Source: Pseudomonas sp. MAG733B (GTDB taxonomy: Bacteria; Pseudomonadota; Gammaproteobacteria; Pseudomonadales; Pseudomonadaceae). Taken from it: DNA of 64,000 nt. The notes under the pieces are model-generated. The model did no database searches. It was not told where the DNA came from and saw only the letters and a list, made by a program, of their open reading frames with translations. The stretch is from the NCBI RefSeq assembly GCF_036884845.1, contig NZ_CP145732.1:6294501-6358500 (forward strand). The letters run 5' to 3'. The position numbers were made by a program, and so were the translations under genes. Shown here in pieces: positions 50,355-59,142 of the stretch; the first letter of the stretch is position 1; each line of letters begins with the position of its first letter.

Positions 50355-51722
50355 TTACTCGAAGAGTGCGTCGAGCGCCTGCTCCAGACGCGTTACCGCA
50401 ATGATCTGCAACCCCGGCGGCGACTCTTTCGGCGCATTGCCCTTGGGCACGATGGCCCGCTTGAAGCCGTGCTTGGCCGCTTCTTTCAATCGCTCCTGAC
50501 CGCTTGGCACCGGGCGCACTTCGCCGGACAAACCGACTTCACCAAACACCAGCAAATCATGGGGCAACGGCCGGTTGCGCAAACTGGACATTACCGCCGC
50601 CATCAACGCCAGGTCGGAAGCCGTTTCCAGTACCTTCACGCCGCCGACCACGTTAAGGAACACGTCCTGATCGTGGGTCGGAATTCCGCCATGGCGGTGC
50701 AGCACCGCCAGCAACATCGCCAGACGATTCTGATCCAGCCCCAGCGTTACCCGCCGCGGGTTGGCGAGATGGCTGTCATCCACCAGCGCCTGGACTTCCA
50801 CCAGCATGGGCCGGGTGCCTTCCCACGTCGCCATGACCACACTGCCCGGGACTTCTTCCTGCGCACGGGTGAGAAAAATCGCCGACGGGTTGGAGACTTC
50901 TTTCAGGCCCTTGTCGGTCATGCCGAACACGCCCAATTCGTTGACCGCACCGAAACGGTTTTTCACCGCACGCAGCAAACGCAGACGGCCATCGGACTCG
51001 CCTTCGAAATACAGAACTGTATCGACCATGTGCTCCAGCACGCGTGGACCGGCCAGTGCGCCTTCCTTGGTGACGTGACCGACCAGGAAAATCGCCGTGC
51101 CGCTCTGCTTGGCATAGCGCACCAGCAATGCCGCGCTTTCCCGCACCTGGGACACGCCACCCGGCGCCGACTGCAACTGCTCGGTGAAAATCGTCTGGAT
51201 CGAGTCGATCACCATGACCTTGGGCTTTTCCTGCCGGGCCGTGGCGATGATGGTTTCGATGCAGGTTTCGGTCATGACCCGCAGCTGATCCTGCGGCAAG
51301 CCCAAGCGGCGGGCACGCATGGCCACTTGTTGCTGGGATTCTTCACCGGTGACGTACAGCGCCGGCATGCTTTTGGCGAGGTTGCACAGGGTTTGCAACA
51401 GAATGGTCGATTTGCCGATGCCCGGATCACCGCCGATCAGCACTACCGAACCGTCGACAAGGCCACCGCCCAGAACCCGATCCAGCTCACTGGAGGCCGT
51501 GGAGAAGCGCGGGATCTCTTCGACACTGACTTCGGCCAGAGTCTTGATCTGCGCCTGCTGGCCCGTCCAACCGGTACGCCCGCTGGGCGCCGCCGCCCCG
51601 CCGCTTTCCACCATGGTCTCAGTCAGCGTGTTCCAGGCGCCGCATTCGCCGCACTGGCCGGCCCACTTCGGGAAGGTTGAGCCACACTCGGTGCAGCCGT
51701 ACATGCGCTTGGCCTTGGCCAT
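50355..51722 (-). CDS. radA: DNA repair protein RadA
   Basis: RecA-like helicase that drives branch migration in recombination and transformation (455 aa). The zinc finger is CTECGSTFPKWAGQCGECGAW at the N-terminus, followed by the ATPase core with Walker A GGDPGIGKST, the RadA-specific KNRFG motif (AVKNRFGAVNELG), and a Lon-like C-terminal domain (GGIPTHDQDVFLNVVGGVKV ... DLLVFGEVGLSGEVR), which normally lacks the proteolytic dyad. Ends 10 bp from a REPIN. Confidence 0.97.
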   Translation of the reverse strand: MAKAKRMYGCTECGSTFPKWAGQCGECGAWNTLTETMVESGGAAAPSGRTGWTGQQAQIKTLAEVSVEEIPRFSTASSELDRVLGGGLVDGSVVLIGGDPGIGKSTILLQTLCNLAKSMPALYVTGEESQQQVAMRARRLGLPQDQLRVMTETCIETIIATARQEKPKVMVIDSIQTIFTEQLQSAPGGVSQVRESAALLVRYAKQSGTAIFLVGHVTKEGALAGPRVLEHMVDTVLYFEGESDGRLRLLRAVKNRFGAVNELGVFGMTDKGLKEVSNPSAIFLTRAQEEVPGSVVMATWEGTRPMLVEVQALVDDSHLANPRRVTLGLDQNRLAMLLAVLHRHGGIPTHDQDVFLNVVGGVKVLETASDLALMAAVMSSLRNRPLPHDLLVFGEVGLSGEVRPVPSGQERLKEAAKHGFKRAIVPKGNAPKESPPGLQIIAVTRLEQALDALFE

Positions 51723-52379
51723 CTGAACTCCCCGGCAAAAATCGCGATGATAGCTCAGCTGAGGCGGATCGGTACGTCACGGTTGTCCGGTTGGGTGTCC
51801 TGGAGCAACTAAAAATTTAAAGATCATAAAAGGGCATTGGCACTTCATAGCTTGCCAAGAGCTTATATTTCAAATTGCTTCTAATATACTAGCCACATGT
51901 AAATCAATTAATTTTGTCCAAGTTTTTTCCGCCATCCTCACTTTTGAACCCCAATAAATCCGAATAAAAAGTTGTACAAGAACTGAAAGCAAAAAGTCAC
52001 ACCGTACAAGATACTCATTGCCATAGAAATGCCATCAGACCACTTACCCGAGCACTCAACTAGTCCATCCAACAAAAGACGCGATTCGAATTTTCAAACC
52101 GAAACTGAATCCGCCATATCAGAGCCCAGTAAACCCGAGTGTGCCCATTTGTCATCATCCATTCAGGCGAGTACCAGGGACATGTCGTTTTCGTTCAAAG
52201 GTTATCGAAACGGCGATTCCAGCGCGGTTACACCGCGTGGAAGCGAGGGCGCGGTCTAAACTTTTCAGCGCTGATCCGGTCGATTGCAGGCAAGCAACGT
52301 AAGCAGTTGTTTCGGGCAGGATGCACCTTGCTGATTTACACTGCGTTCACCAACCTCATCTGTAACAAGGAAATAACCT
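51723..52379. other. AT-rich 657-bp gap upstream of mscL
   Basis: Between radA and mscL. GC content drops sharply at about 51810-52110. A direct repeat GTACAAGA occurs at 51974-51981 and 52014-52021, 40 bp apart. A Ser/Thr-rich open frame of 76 codons (52029-52259, MPSDHLPEHSTSPSNKR...) has no Shine-Dalgarno and is probably not a gene. No RNA gene or mobile-element end was recognised. Confidence 0.6.
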
Positions 52380-52793
52380 ATGGGCGTGCTAAACGAGTTC
52401 AAGGCCTTCGCGGTCAAAGGCAATGTGATCGACATGGCCGTCGGTATCATCATCGGCGCCGCTTTCGGCAAGATCGTTTCGTCTTTTGTCGGCGATTTGA
52501 TCATGCCCCCTATCGGGCTGCTGATCGGCGGGGTGGACTTCAGCGACCTGGCCATTACGCTCAAGGCAGCTCAAGGCGACGTTCCGGCGGTGGTCCTGGC
52601 GTACGGTAAATTCATCCAGACCCTGATCGACTTCGTCATCGTTGCCTTCGCGATCTTCATGGGCGTCAAGGCCATCAACCGCCTGAAGCGCGAAGAAGCC
52701 GTGGCCCCGACCCTGCCGCCGGTTCCGACCAAGGAAGAAGAATTGCTCGGTGAGATTCGTGATTTGCTGAAGGCCCAGAACAATCGGCCTTGA
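52380..52793 (+). CDS. mscL: Large-conductance mechanosensitive channel MscL
   Basis: Homopentameric osmotic safety valve (137 aa). The N-terminal [46 protein letters not shown] is the conserved S1/M1 segment. A periplasmic loop, the M2 helix ([25 protein letters not shown]) and a charged C-terminal bundle ([13 protein letters not shown]) follow. AAGGA precedes the ATG. A terminator follows directly. Confidence 0.98.
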   Translation: MGVLNEFKAFAVKGNVIDMAVGIIIGAAFGKIVSSFVGDLIMPPIGLLIGGVDFSDLAITLKAAQGDVPAVVLAYGKFIQTLIDFVIVAFAIFMGVKAINRLKREEAVAPTLPPVPTKEEELLGEIRDLLKAQNNRP

Positions 52794-52810
52794 GCGTTTC
52801 AGCGATAAAA

Positions 52811-52839
52811 GAACGGCGCCTGCAGGGCGCCGTTTTTTT
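52811..52839. terminator. Terminator between mscL and fpr
   Basis: AACGGCGCC-tgca-GGGCGCCGTT followed by a T-run. It serves mscL and is shared by the convergent fpr, whose stop overlaps its edge. Confidence 0.88.
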
Positions 52840-53614
52840 ACCAGAAATTCTCCACTGCCACCTGCCCGGGTCGCCGGCTGAGGCTCAAATGCATATCGCG
52901 CTGCTTGAGCAGCTTGCGCGTGTCATCAATCATCTGAGGGTTTCCGCACAACATCACCCGCGAATGCTCAGGCGTCAGCGCCACTCCAGCCTCGCGCTCC
53001 AGCTCGCCGTTTTCGATCAACGTGGTGATCCGCCCGTTCAGGGCGCCGGGATGCTGCTCGCGCGTCACCGTGTTGATCAGTTGCAGCTTGTGTGCGTATT
53101 CCGCCAGATATTCACGCTGCGCCAACCCTGCAATCAGCTCCTGATAGGCCAGCTCCCGCGATTCGCGCACGCTGTAGACCAGGATAATCCGTTCGAATTT
53201 CTCCCACACTTCGAAGTCCTGAAGGATCGACAGAAACGGCGCAATGCCGGTGCCAGTGGATAGCAGCCACAGATCGCGTCCGTCGACAAAACGGTCGAGC
53301 GTCAGGTAACCGAAGGCCTGGCGGTCGACCAGCAGCGTATCGCCGACACCCAGCCGACTCAGTTCGCTGGTGAACTCGCCTCCAGGAACCACAATGGAAA
53401 AGAACTCGAGAAACTCGTCAAAGGGTGACGACACCATGGAATAGGCGCGCCAAACCGTACTGCCATCAGCCTTCGTCACGCCCAGCCGGGCGAATTGACC
53501 TGCGCGAAAACGAAACCCGGAATCCCTCGACGCCCGCAGAGTGAACAGGTTCGGGGTCAACGGCTGGACTTCGAGCAAGGTCTGGCGAGTAAATTTCTCT
53601 TCACTGGCACTCAT
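52838..53614 (-). CDS. fpr: Ferredoxin-NADP+ reductase
   Basis: 258-aa flavoprotein: FAD-binding RAGQFARLGVTKADGSTVWRAYSMVSSP (RxYS motif), GVGDTLLVDRQAFGYLTLD, NADP-binding LLSTGTGIAPFLSILQD, and C-terminal VAVENFW ending in Trp. Subclass I bacterial FNR. The start at 53614 (MSASEEKFTRQ) was preferred; an ATG four codons upstream is possible. Reduces ferredoxin or flavodoxin and supports oxidative-stress response and Fe-S metabolism. Transcribed divergently from the LuxR gene across an AT-rich gap. Confidence 0.94.
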   Translation of the reverse strand: MSASEEKFTRQTLLEVQPLTPNLFTLRASRDSGFRFRAGQFARLGVTKADGSTVWRAYSMVSSPFDEFLEFFSIVVPGGEFTSELSRLGVGDTLLVDRQAFGYLTLDRFVDGRDLWLLSTGTGIAPFLSILQDFEVWEKFERIILVYSVRESRELAYQELIAGLAQREYLAEYAHKLQLINTVTREQHPGALNGRITTLIENGELEREAGVALTPEHSRVMLCGNPQMIDDTRKLLKQRDMHLSLSRRPGQVAVENFW

Positions 53615-53962
53615 GGGGCGCTCCATTCAACAGATAGCCTCAGTGTCTCGCAAAGCGAGCAGCAGAAACACCGGTGATTTGTAGTGTCATTAAGCAGACG
53701 CTCTTATTCTCATTTGTATCTCAAAAATTTTTTACCTCCTATTAACCGCTTGGTTAACTTTCAAAAAAATGACATTAATACCAACATACAAACTAACTAT
53801 TACCTTATGGCAAAGTTTTAGAACCATAGACCTGTTTAAAAACACTTCAGCAAAGCAAAAAAATCTCAACGGAATATCAGAATCATCCTACACTCCAACT
53901 CGCGCCTGCCTCTTGGATCCAAGTGCGCCTGTCACGTTAGAAACTTACAAACGGAGCCGATG
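53615..53962. other. AT-rich intergenic region between fpr and the LuxR gene
   Basis: 348 bp of low-GC DNA with the fpr and luxR promoters. A 64-codon frame at 53769-53963 has no binding site and overlaps the luxR start, so it is not called. No lux-box-like dyad was found by eye. Confidence 0.6.
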
Positions 53963-54694
53963 ATGGAAAGGTGGAAGGAACTACAACTCATACAACTATC
54001 CAGTACGACGGAAATTGAGAGCGCCTACCGGATCTCACTGAGTTTTGCGAAAAATATCGGATTTAAATTTTTCGCGTTTTCAACAAGTTGTCCAACAAAA
54101 AATGAAAGTTTTCACACGGTCCGTTTCAACAATTATCCAAAAGACTGGAACGCCGAATATGAAAGAAAGAAGCTGTGCGCAATAGATCCGGTAGTAGCCC
54201 ATTGCAATCAATCCATGTTGCCTGTTCTGTGGAGTGAAGAGCTCTTCAGCAACACACCCTGGCTATGGGATGAGCTGGAACAACAAGGGTTACAGCATGG
54301 TTGGTCACAAGCCGTCCATGACGAGGAAAGCGGTCTGTGCAGCATTTTGAGTCTCGCCAGAACCCATTGCCCGGTCAGTGCGTGGGAGCTCTACGAGAAC
54401 CTCGGTTTCTCTGTGTTTATTGGCCGTCACCTGCATAAATTGATTGCCCAGACAATGCCCAAGGCACCTGAACATCCGTCTACACCACATTTGACGCCAC
54501 GGGAAATCGACGTGCTGAAACTGGCTGCGGACGGCAAGACTGCCTATGAAAGCGCCAGAATTCTCAATCTCAGCGCGCGCACCATCAACTTCCATGTTCA
54601 GGAAGCCATTCGCAAACTCGGGGTCAACAACAAGATTTCGGCCGTCATCGCCGCCGTCAAGGCTGGTTATCTCACCAGCAATGCGCTGCGCTGA
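53963..54694 (+). CDS. LuxR-family quorum-sensing regulator (LuxR solo)
   Basis: 243-aa regulator with an N-terminal autoinducer-binding domain and a C-terminal LuxR helix-turn-helix (HLTPREIDVLKLAADGKTAYESARILNLSARTINFHVQEAIRKLGVNNKISAV). The acyl-homoserine-lactone pocket residues are kept with canonical spacing: Trp and Tyr in DWNAEY, Asp-Pro in AIDPVV, Trp in PVLWSEE. That differs from plant-signal solos such as PsoR/OryR, which replace the first two. The start is ATG 53963 or 53960, GGAG upstream. No luxI neighbour is present. The first half is AT-rich relative to its surroundings. Confidence 0.88.
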   Translation: MERWKELQLIQLSSTTEIESAYRISLSFAKNIGFKFFAFSTSCPTKNESFHTVRFNNYPKDWNAEYERKKLCAIDPVVAHCNQSMLPVLWSEELFSNTPWLWDELEQQGLQHGWSQAVHDEESGLCSILSLARTHCPVSAWELYENLGFSVFIGRHLHKLIAQTMPKAPEHPSTPHLTPREIDVLKLAADGKTAYESARILNLSARTINFHVQEAIRKLGVNNKISAVIAAVKAGYLTSNALR

Positions 54695-54852
54695 ATCGAA
54701 ACCTGCGGGTAATCCGACACAAAAAAACGTACCATTCGCGGTCCGGCCTGAGTGAAGACGTGTGAGCTTTCCACGTTGCAGTCCACTCGGACGGCCCCGC
54801 CCGCCAAGCCCCTGGGCGCGGGACACCCGTTGATTACCCAGAGCCCCGCCCC

Positions 54853-55977
54853 ATGCCTTTGCTCGAAACGCCTTTCGCCAGCCTCGACCTGATCCGCCAG
54901 CCCGAACAGCAGAACGAACCGCTGCAAGCCTTCGATGCGGCGGACGAGTACCTGCTCAACCATCTGGCTGAACAGCAACTTTCGACTGAAACACGGGTTC
55001 TGGTGCTCAACGACAGTTTTGGCGCATTGGCCGCCAGTCTGGCCGGCAAGGTCAACGTGATCAGCAGCGGCGATTCGTTCCTGGCGTTTCAAGGTCTGGA
55101 AAAGAACCTTGTCCGTAATGGCCAGGCATTTGATGCGGTGCAGCATGTACCAGCCAGCGAAGCAATCACCGGCCCGTTCGACCGGGTGCTGATCCGGGTG
55201 CCGAAGACCCTGGCATTGCTGGAAGAACAACTGATCCGCCTGCAAGGCCAACTGGCACCCGGCGCTCAGGTGGTCGCGGGTGCGATGATCAAGCATTTGC
55301 CGCGTGCGGCGGGTGACTTGCTGGAACGCTACATCGGCCCGGTGCAGGCGTCGCTGGCGGTGAAGAAAGCCCGGTTGTTGATTGCCACGGTTGAGGCCAA
55401 AGCGCCGGTCACATCGCCCTACCCGACGCGCTATCGTCTCGACGAACCGGCCATCGAATTGCTCAACCACGCCAACGTGTTCTGCCGCGAAGGCCTGGAC
55501 ATCGGCACCCGGGCGTTCCTGCCGCACCTGCCGAAGAACCTTGGCACTGCGCGGGTTGCCGACCTCGGTTGTGGCAACGGCGTGCTGGCCATCGCCAGCG
55601 CCCTGCAAAACCCCGAGGCCCATTACACGCTGGTGGACGAATCGTTCATGGCGGTGCAATCGGCCGCCGAAAACTGGCGCGCAGCGCTGGGTGAGCGCGA
55701 TGTCATCGTGCGTGCCGGTGACGGCTTGGCCGGACAGGAACCCCAATCGCTGGACGTGGTGCTGTGCAATCCACCGTTTCACCAGCAGCAGGTCGTCGGC
55801 GATTTCCTGGCGTGGCGTATGTTCCAGCAAGCCCGGGAAGCGCTGGTGGTGGGTGGCGCGCTGTACATCGTTGGCAACCGTCACTTGGGTTACCACAGCA
55901 AACTGGCGCGATTGTTCCGTGGCGTCGAGCAAGTGGCGGCCACACCGAAGTTCGTGATTCTCAAGGCACGCAAGTAA
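54853..55977 (+). CDS. rlmG: 23S rRNA G1835 N2-methyltransferase RlmG
   Basis: 374 aa, close to E. coli RlmG (378). Two tandem Rossmann methyltransferase halves: a degenerate N-terminal one (ETRVLVLNDSFGALAASLAGK) and a catalytic C-terminal one with SAM motif VADLGCGNGVLAIASAL and the N-methyltransferase motif NPPFH. RsmC is the closest alternative; the N-terminal details and length favour RlmG. Stands alone downstream of the LuxR gene with a 158-bp gap. Confidence 0.9.
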   Translation: MPLLETPFASLDLIRQPEQQNEPLQAFDAADEYLLNHLAEQQLSTETRVLVLNDSFGALAASLAGKVNVISSGDSFLAFQGLEKNLVRNGQAFDAVQHVPASEAITGPFDRVLIRVPKTLALLEEQLIRLQGQLAPGAQVVAGAMIKHLPRAAGDLLERYIGPVQASLAVKKARLLIATVEAKAPVTSPYPTRYRLDEPAIELLNHANVFCREGLDIGTRAFLPHLPKNLGTARVADLGCGNGVLAIASALQNPEAHYTLVDESFMAVQSAAENWRAALGERDVIVRAGDGLAGQEPQSLDVVLCNPPFHQQQVVGDFLAWRMFQQAREALVVGGALYIVGNRHLGYHSKLARLFRGVEQVAATPKFVILKARK

Positions 55978-55983
55978 CGAAGC

Positions 55984-56010
55984 GAAAAAAACCCTCCGGT
56001 CGGAGGGTTA
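55984..56010 (-). terminator. Terminator of the cioAB-DUF2474 operon
   Basis: On the minus strand AACCCTCC-gacc-GGAGGGTT is followed by a T-run, 34 bp beyond the stop of the small DUF2474 gene. The plus-strand side lacks a T-tract, so it mainly serves the leftward operon, though it also follows rlmG. Confidence 0.8.
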
Positions 56011-56043
56011 TGAATCCGCGCCCGCAGACGACGGTATGGGATG

Positions 56044-56211
56044 TCAGTGTGTGGTCAGGCCGGCGGCGTTCATGAACATCCGCATCAGGCTGGCCGCGAT
56101 AAACAGTACACCGACGCTGCCAGCCCAGATCAGGGCCAACCAGCCAAGCCGCTGCCAGAGCGGCTTTTTTTCGGCTTCTTCGATGTCGTGCAGGGAATGT
56201 TTGTTGTTCAT
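56044..56211 (-). CDS. DUF2474 small membrane protein of the Cio oxidase
   Basis: 55-aa single-pass protein: charged N-terminus (MNNKHSLHDIEEAEKKPLWQR) and one helix (LGWLALIWAGSVGVLFIAASLMRMF). DUF2474 proteins follow cioAB/cydAB and are the counterpart of CydX, a small subunit that stabilises bd oxidases (homology of role is inference). AGAGGTAGAAG precedes the start. It lies 85 bp after cioB, with one REP between them. Confidence 0.85.
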   Translation of the reverse strand: MNNKHSLHDIEEAEKKPLWQRLGWLALIWAGSVGVLFIAASLMRMFMNAAGLTTH

Positions 56212-56252
56212 TGCTTCTACCTCTCGTATAGGTCGATGGCGCCTGTGACGAC

Positions 56253-56282
56253 GCCATCGCGAGCAAGCTCGGCTCCTACAGG
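56253..56282. repeat. Single REP, CTCGCGAT type
   Basis: GCCATCGCGAGCAAGCTCGG CTCCTACAGG is an unpaired REP arm inside the cio operon, between cioB and the DUF2474 gene. Confidence 0.82.
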
Positions 56283-56296
56283 TTCTATGCGACGCC

Positions 56297-57304
56297 TTAG
56301 TGGTAACCGTCTTCGTGGGTGACCTTGCCGCGGAACACGTAGTAGCTCCAGAAGGTGTAGCCCAGGATGAACGGGATGATGAACAGCGTGCCCACCAGCA
56401 TGAAGCCCTGGCTTTGTGGCGGCGCGGCGGCATCCCAGATCGAGATCGACGGCGGCACGATGTTCGGCCACAGGCTGATTCCCAAGCCGCTGTAGCCGAG
56501 GAAGATCAGCACTAGCGTCAGCAGGAACGGCGTGTAGTGCGCATTGCGCGCCACCGCGCGGATCAGGCCGTACAGGGTGACCAGCACCAGAATCGGCACC
56601 GGCAGGAACCAGAACAGGTTCGGCAAGGTGAACCAGCGCGCAGCGATTTCGGCATGGGCCAGCGGAGTCCAGATGCTGACGATACCGATCACCGCCAGCA
56701 ACACGAACGCCAAGGGCCGCGCCAGGTCATGCATCTGTTCCTGCAACTTGCCTTCGGTCTTCATGATCAGCCAGGTGCAACCGAGCAACGCATAAGCCAC
56801 CACCAGCGCCGCACCACAGAACATCGTGAACGGCGTCAGCCAGTCCAGTGAACCTCCGGCGAACTGCCGATTGACCACCGGCAAGCCATCGATGAATGCG
56901 CCCAATGCCACGCCCTGGAAGAACGTTGCGGCAATCGAACCACCGATGAACGCCTTGTCCCACAAGTGGCGCTTGTCGTCCCTGGCCTTGAAGCGGAACT
57001 CGAACGCCACGCCACGGAAGATCAGCCCGATCAACATGAAGATCAGCGGCAGGTACAACGCCGAGAGCACCACCGAATAGGCCAGTGGGAAAGCGCCGAA
57101 CAACGCCGCGCCGCCCAATACCAGCCAGGTTTCGTTGCCGTCCCAGACGGGTGCGACGGTGTTCATCATCACGTCGCGGTCGGTTTTACCGGGGATGAAC
57201 GGGAAGAGAATGCCGATCCCCAGATCGAAACCATCCATGACCACATACATCATGATGCCGAAGATGATGATCACGGCCCAGATCAGCGGAAGATCAATAC
57301 CCAT
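56297..57304 (-). CDS. cioB: Cyanide-insensitive bd-type oxidase subunit II
   Basis: 335-aa CydB/CioB membrane subunit with about eight helices. It has the conserved YVVMDGFDLGIGILFPFI near the N-terminus, VWDGNETWLVLGGAALFGAFPLAYS and LRGVAFEFRFK-type block GVAFEFRFKARDDKRHLWDKAF. Works with CioA as terminal quinol oxidase in the inner membrane. ATG lies 3 bp after the cioA stop. Confidence 0.95.
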   Translation of the reverse strand: MGIDLPLIWAVIIIFGIMMYVVMDGFDLGIGILFPFIPGKTDRDVMMNTVAPVWDGNETWLVLGGAALFGAFPLAYSVVLSALYLPLIFMLIGLIFRGVAFEFRFKARDDKRHLWDKAFIGGSIAATFFQGVALGAFIDGLPVVNRQFAGGSLDWLTPFTMFCGAALVVAYALLGCTWLIMKTEGKLQEQMHDLARPLAFVLLAVIGIVSIWTPLAHAEIAARWFTLPNLFWFLPVPILVLVTLYGLIRAVARNAHYTPFLLTLVLIFLGYSGLGISLWPNIVPPSISIWDAAAPPQSQGFMLVGTLFIIPFILGYTFWSYYVFRGKVTHEDGYH

Positions 57305-57307
57305 GAT

Positions 57308-58738
57308 TCAAATCTCCTTGGTCAGGCTGTGGTCGGTGTGGTCGTCGTCGGCAGCAGACAACGGCCGGGCCGGCGTGCGTTTCTGGCCGGGGCCACCGTC
57401 GTTGGTTTCCTTGCCTTCATCGATCTTCGGCCCTTTGCGCACCAGGCGCATCATGTAGCCCAGGCCGGCACCGAACAGCGCGAAATACACCACGACAAAC
57501 AGGATCAAGGTGATGCTCATCTGCATGAAACTGTGGTTGGAGGACGCATCCGCCGTGCGCATCAGGCCGTAGACCACCCATGGCTGACGACCGATTTCCG
57601 TAGTGAACCAGCCGGCGAGAATCGCGATCAGGCCGGACGGCCCCATCCACAACGCCAGGTACAGGAACGGCCGCGAGGTATACAGCTTGTCGCGTTTGCG
57701 CAGCCACAAGCTCCACAAACCGGTGAAGATCATCAGGAAGCCCAGGCCGACCATGATCCGGAACGACCAGAACACGATGGTCGAATTTGGCCGGTCTTCG
57801 GGTGGAAACTCCTTGAGCGCCGGCACCTGTTTGTCCAGCGAGTGAGTGAGGATCAGGCTGCCCAGATACGGAATCTCGACAGCGTATTTGGTCCTCTCTT
57901 CCTTCATGTCCGGCCAGCCGAACAGGATCAGCGGCGTCGCTTCGTCACCTTTGTTTTCCCAGTGGCCCTCGATCGCGGCGATTTTCGCCGGCTGATGTTC
58001 CAGCGTGTTGAGGCCGTGGAAGTCACCGATGACCGCCTGGATCGGCGCGACAATCAGCGCCATCCACATCGCCATCGACAGCATCTTGCGGATCGCCGGG
58101 TTGTCCTTGCCGCGCAGCAAGTGCCAGGCCGCCGAGGAACCGACGAAGAACGCCGTCGCGACGAACGCCGCCGTGGCCATGTGCATCAGGCGATACGGGA
58201 ACGACGGGTTGAAGATCACCGCCAGCCAGTCGGTCGGGATCACCTGGCCGTTGACGATTTCGAAGCCCTGCGGGGTCTGCATCCAACTATTGGACGCGAG
58301 AATCCAGAAGGTCGAAATCAACGTGCCGATGGCAACCATGACCGTGGCAAAAAAGTGCAGGCCACGTCCGACCTTGTTCCAGCCGAACAGCATGACGCCG
58401 AGGAAACCGGCCTCGAGGAAGAACGCAGTCAATACTTCGTACGTCAGTAGCGGCCCGGTCACGGAACCGGCGAAGTCCGAGAATCGGCTCCAGTTGGTGC
58501 CGAACTGATAGGCCATCACCAGCCCCGAAACCACGCCCATGCCGAAGTTGACGGCAAAGATCTTCGACCAGAAATGGTAGAGGTCACGGTAGGTGTCGTT
58601 GTGGGTTTTCAGCCACAAACCTTCGAGGACGGCCAGGTAACTGGCCAGGCCAATGGTGATGGCAGGGAACAGGATGTGGAACGAGATGGTGAACGCGAAC
58701 TGAATTCGGGCGAGATCAAGTGCCTCTAAACCGAACAT
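57308..58738 (-). CDS. cioA: Cyanide-insensitive bd-type oxidase subunit I
   Basis: 476-aa CydA-family subunit carrying the haems. The haem ligand region is FHILFPAITIGLASYLAVLEGLWL (His near residue 20), and GWFTTEIGRQPWVVYG is the quinol/haem loop. The Q-loop is short, as in CioA rather than E. coli CydA. Start at 58738 (MFGLEALDLARIQFAF) with GAGGAAG upstream. Together with cioB and the DUF2474 gene it forms an operon; an ANR site lies ~165 bp upstream. Known Cio oxidases resist cyanide. Confidence 0.95.
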   Translation of the reverse strand: MFGLEALDLARIQFAFTISFHILFPAITIGLASYLAVLEGLWLKTHNDTYRDLYHFWSKIFAVNFGMGVVSGLVMAYQFGTNWSRFSDFAGSVTGPLLTYEVLTAFFLEAGFLGVMLFGWNKVGRGLHFFATVMVAIGTLISTFWILASNSWMQTPQGFEIVNGQVIPTDWLAVIFNPSFPYRLMHMATAAFVATAFFVGSSAAWHLLRGKDNPAIRKMLSMAMWMALIVAPIQAVIGDFHGLNTLEHQPAKIAAIEGHWENKGDEATPLILFGWPDMKEERTKYAVEIPYLGSLILTHSLDKQVPALKEFPPEDRPNSTIVFWSFRIMVGLGFLMIFTGLWSLWLRKRDKLYTSRPFLYLALWMGPSGLIAILAGWFTTEIGRQPWVVYGLMRTADASSNHSFMQMSITLILFVVVYFALFGAGLGYMMRLVRKGPKIDEGKETNDGGPGQKRTPARPLSAADDDHTDHSLTKEI

Positions 58739-59142
58739 AAGTCTTCCTCTGTCAGGTAGTACGGCTGCGGGCTGGAAGCCTGCACCCACGGCCCCCACGG
58801 ATATGGAGTGTGGCGAATCTCTGTTTGTTCTTTTTTTCTACGCATCACAACGCAGGGAGTCTGGCCTTGCGGCCGCCGGATCAAATTCCTTGTGAGGGCT
58901 TTGATCTGGATCAAGCAACGATGAAAGAGTAGTCCCATTTTTGGGGATGAACTGCGTGGTCTTTTGCCGCGTGACAAGTTGCCTCATGGCTTTGGTCATG
59001 GACAGAAATACATTTCCCGGATCACGGTGCAGTGCGGGCGAATGAAATCGATGCCTGGCTAACTAAAATTTCTGTCATGGCAACTTTCTGTTACAGGTTG
59101 GTGATAATCTCGGTTTTCCCTCTCCTCCAAATTTGCCCGCAG
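58739..59142. other. 404-bp divergent regulatory region, cioA and MFS gene
   Basis: Holds the promoters of leftward cioA and rightward MFS gene, and the ANR box at 58901-58914. No other gene is supported; short frames here overlap the promoters. Confidence 0.6.
58901..58914. promoter_or_regulatory. ANR/FNR box
   Basis: TTGATCTGGATCAA is a perfect TTGAT-N4-ATCAA palindrome, 163 bp upstream of the cioA ATG. ANR represses cioAB at low oxygen in P. aeruginosa (established there). Effect on the divergent MFS gene is possible. Confidence 0.85.

Noticed and set aside
52029..52259. 76-codon Ser/Thr-rich frame upstream of mscL
   Set aside because: No Shine-Dalgarno, low-complexity composition, ends in unrelated GC-rich DNA; kept only as a note in the gap.
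53769..53963. 64-codon frame before the LuxR gene
   Set aside because: No ribosome site and it runs over the luxR start; AT-rich promoter DNA.
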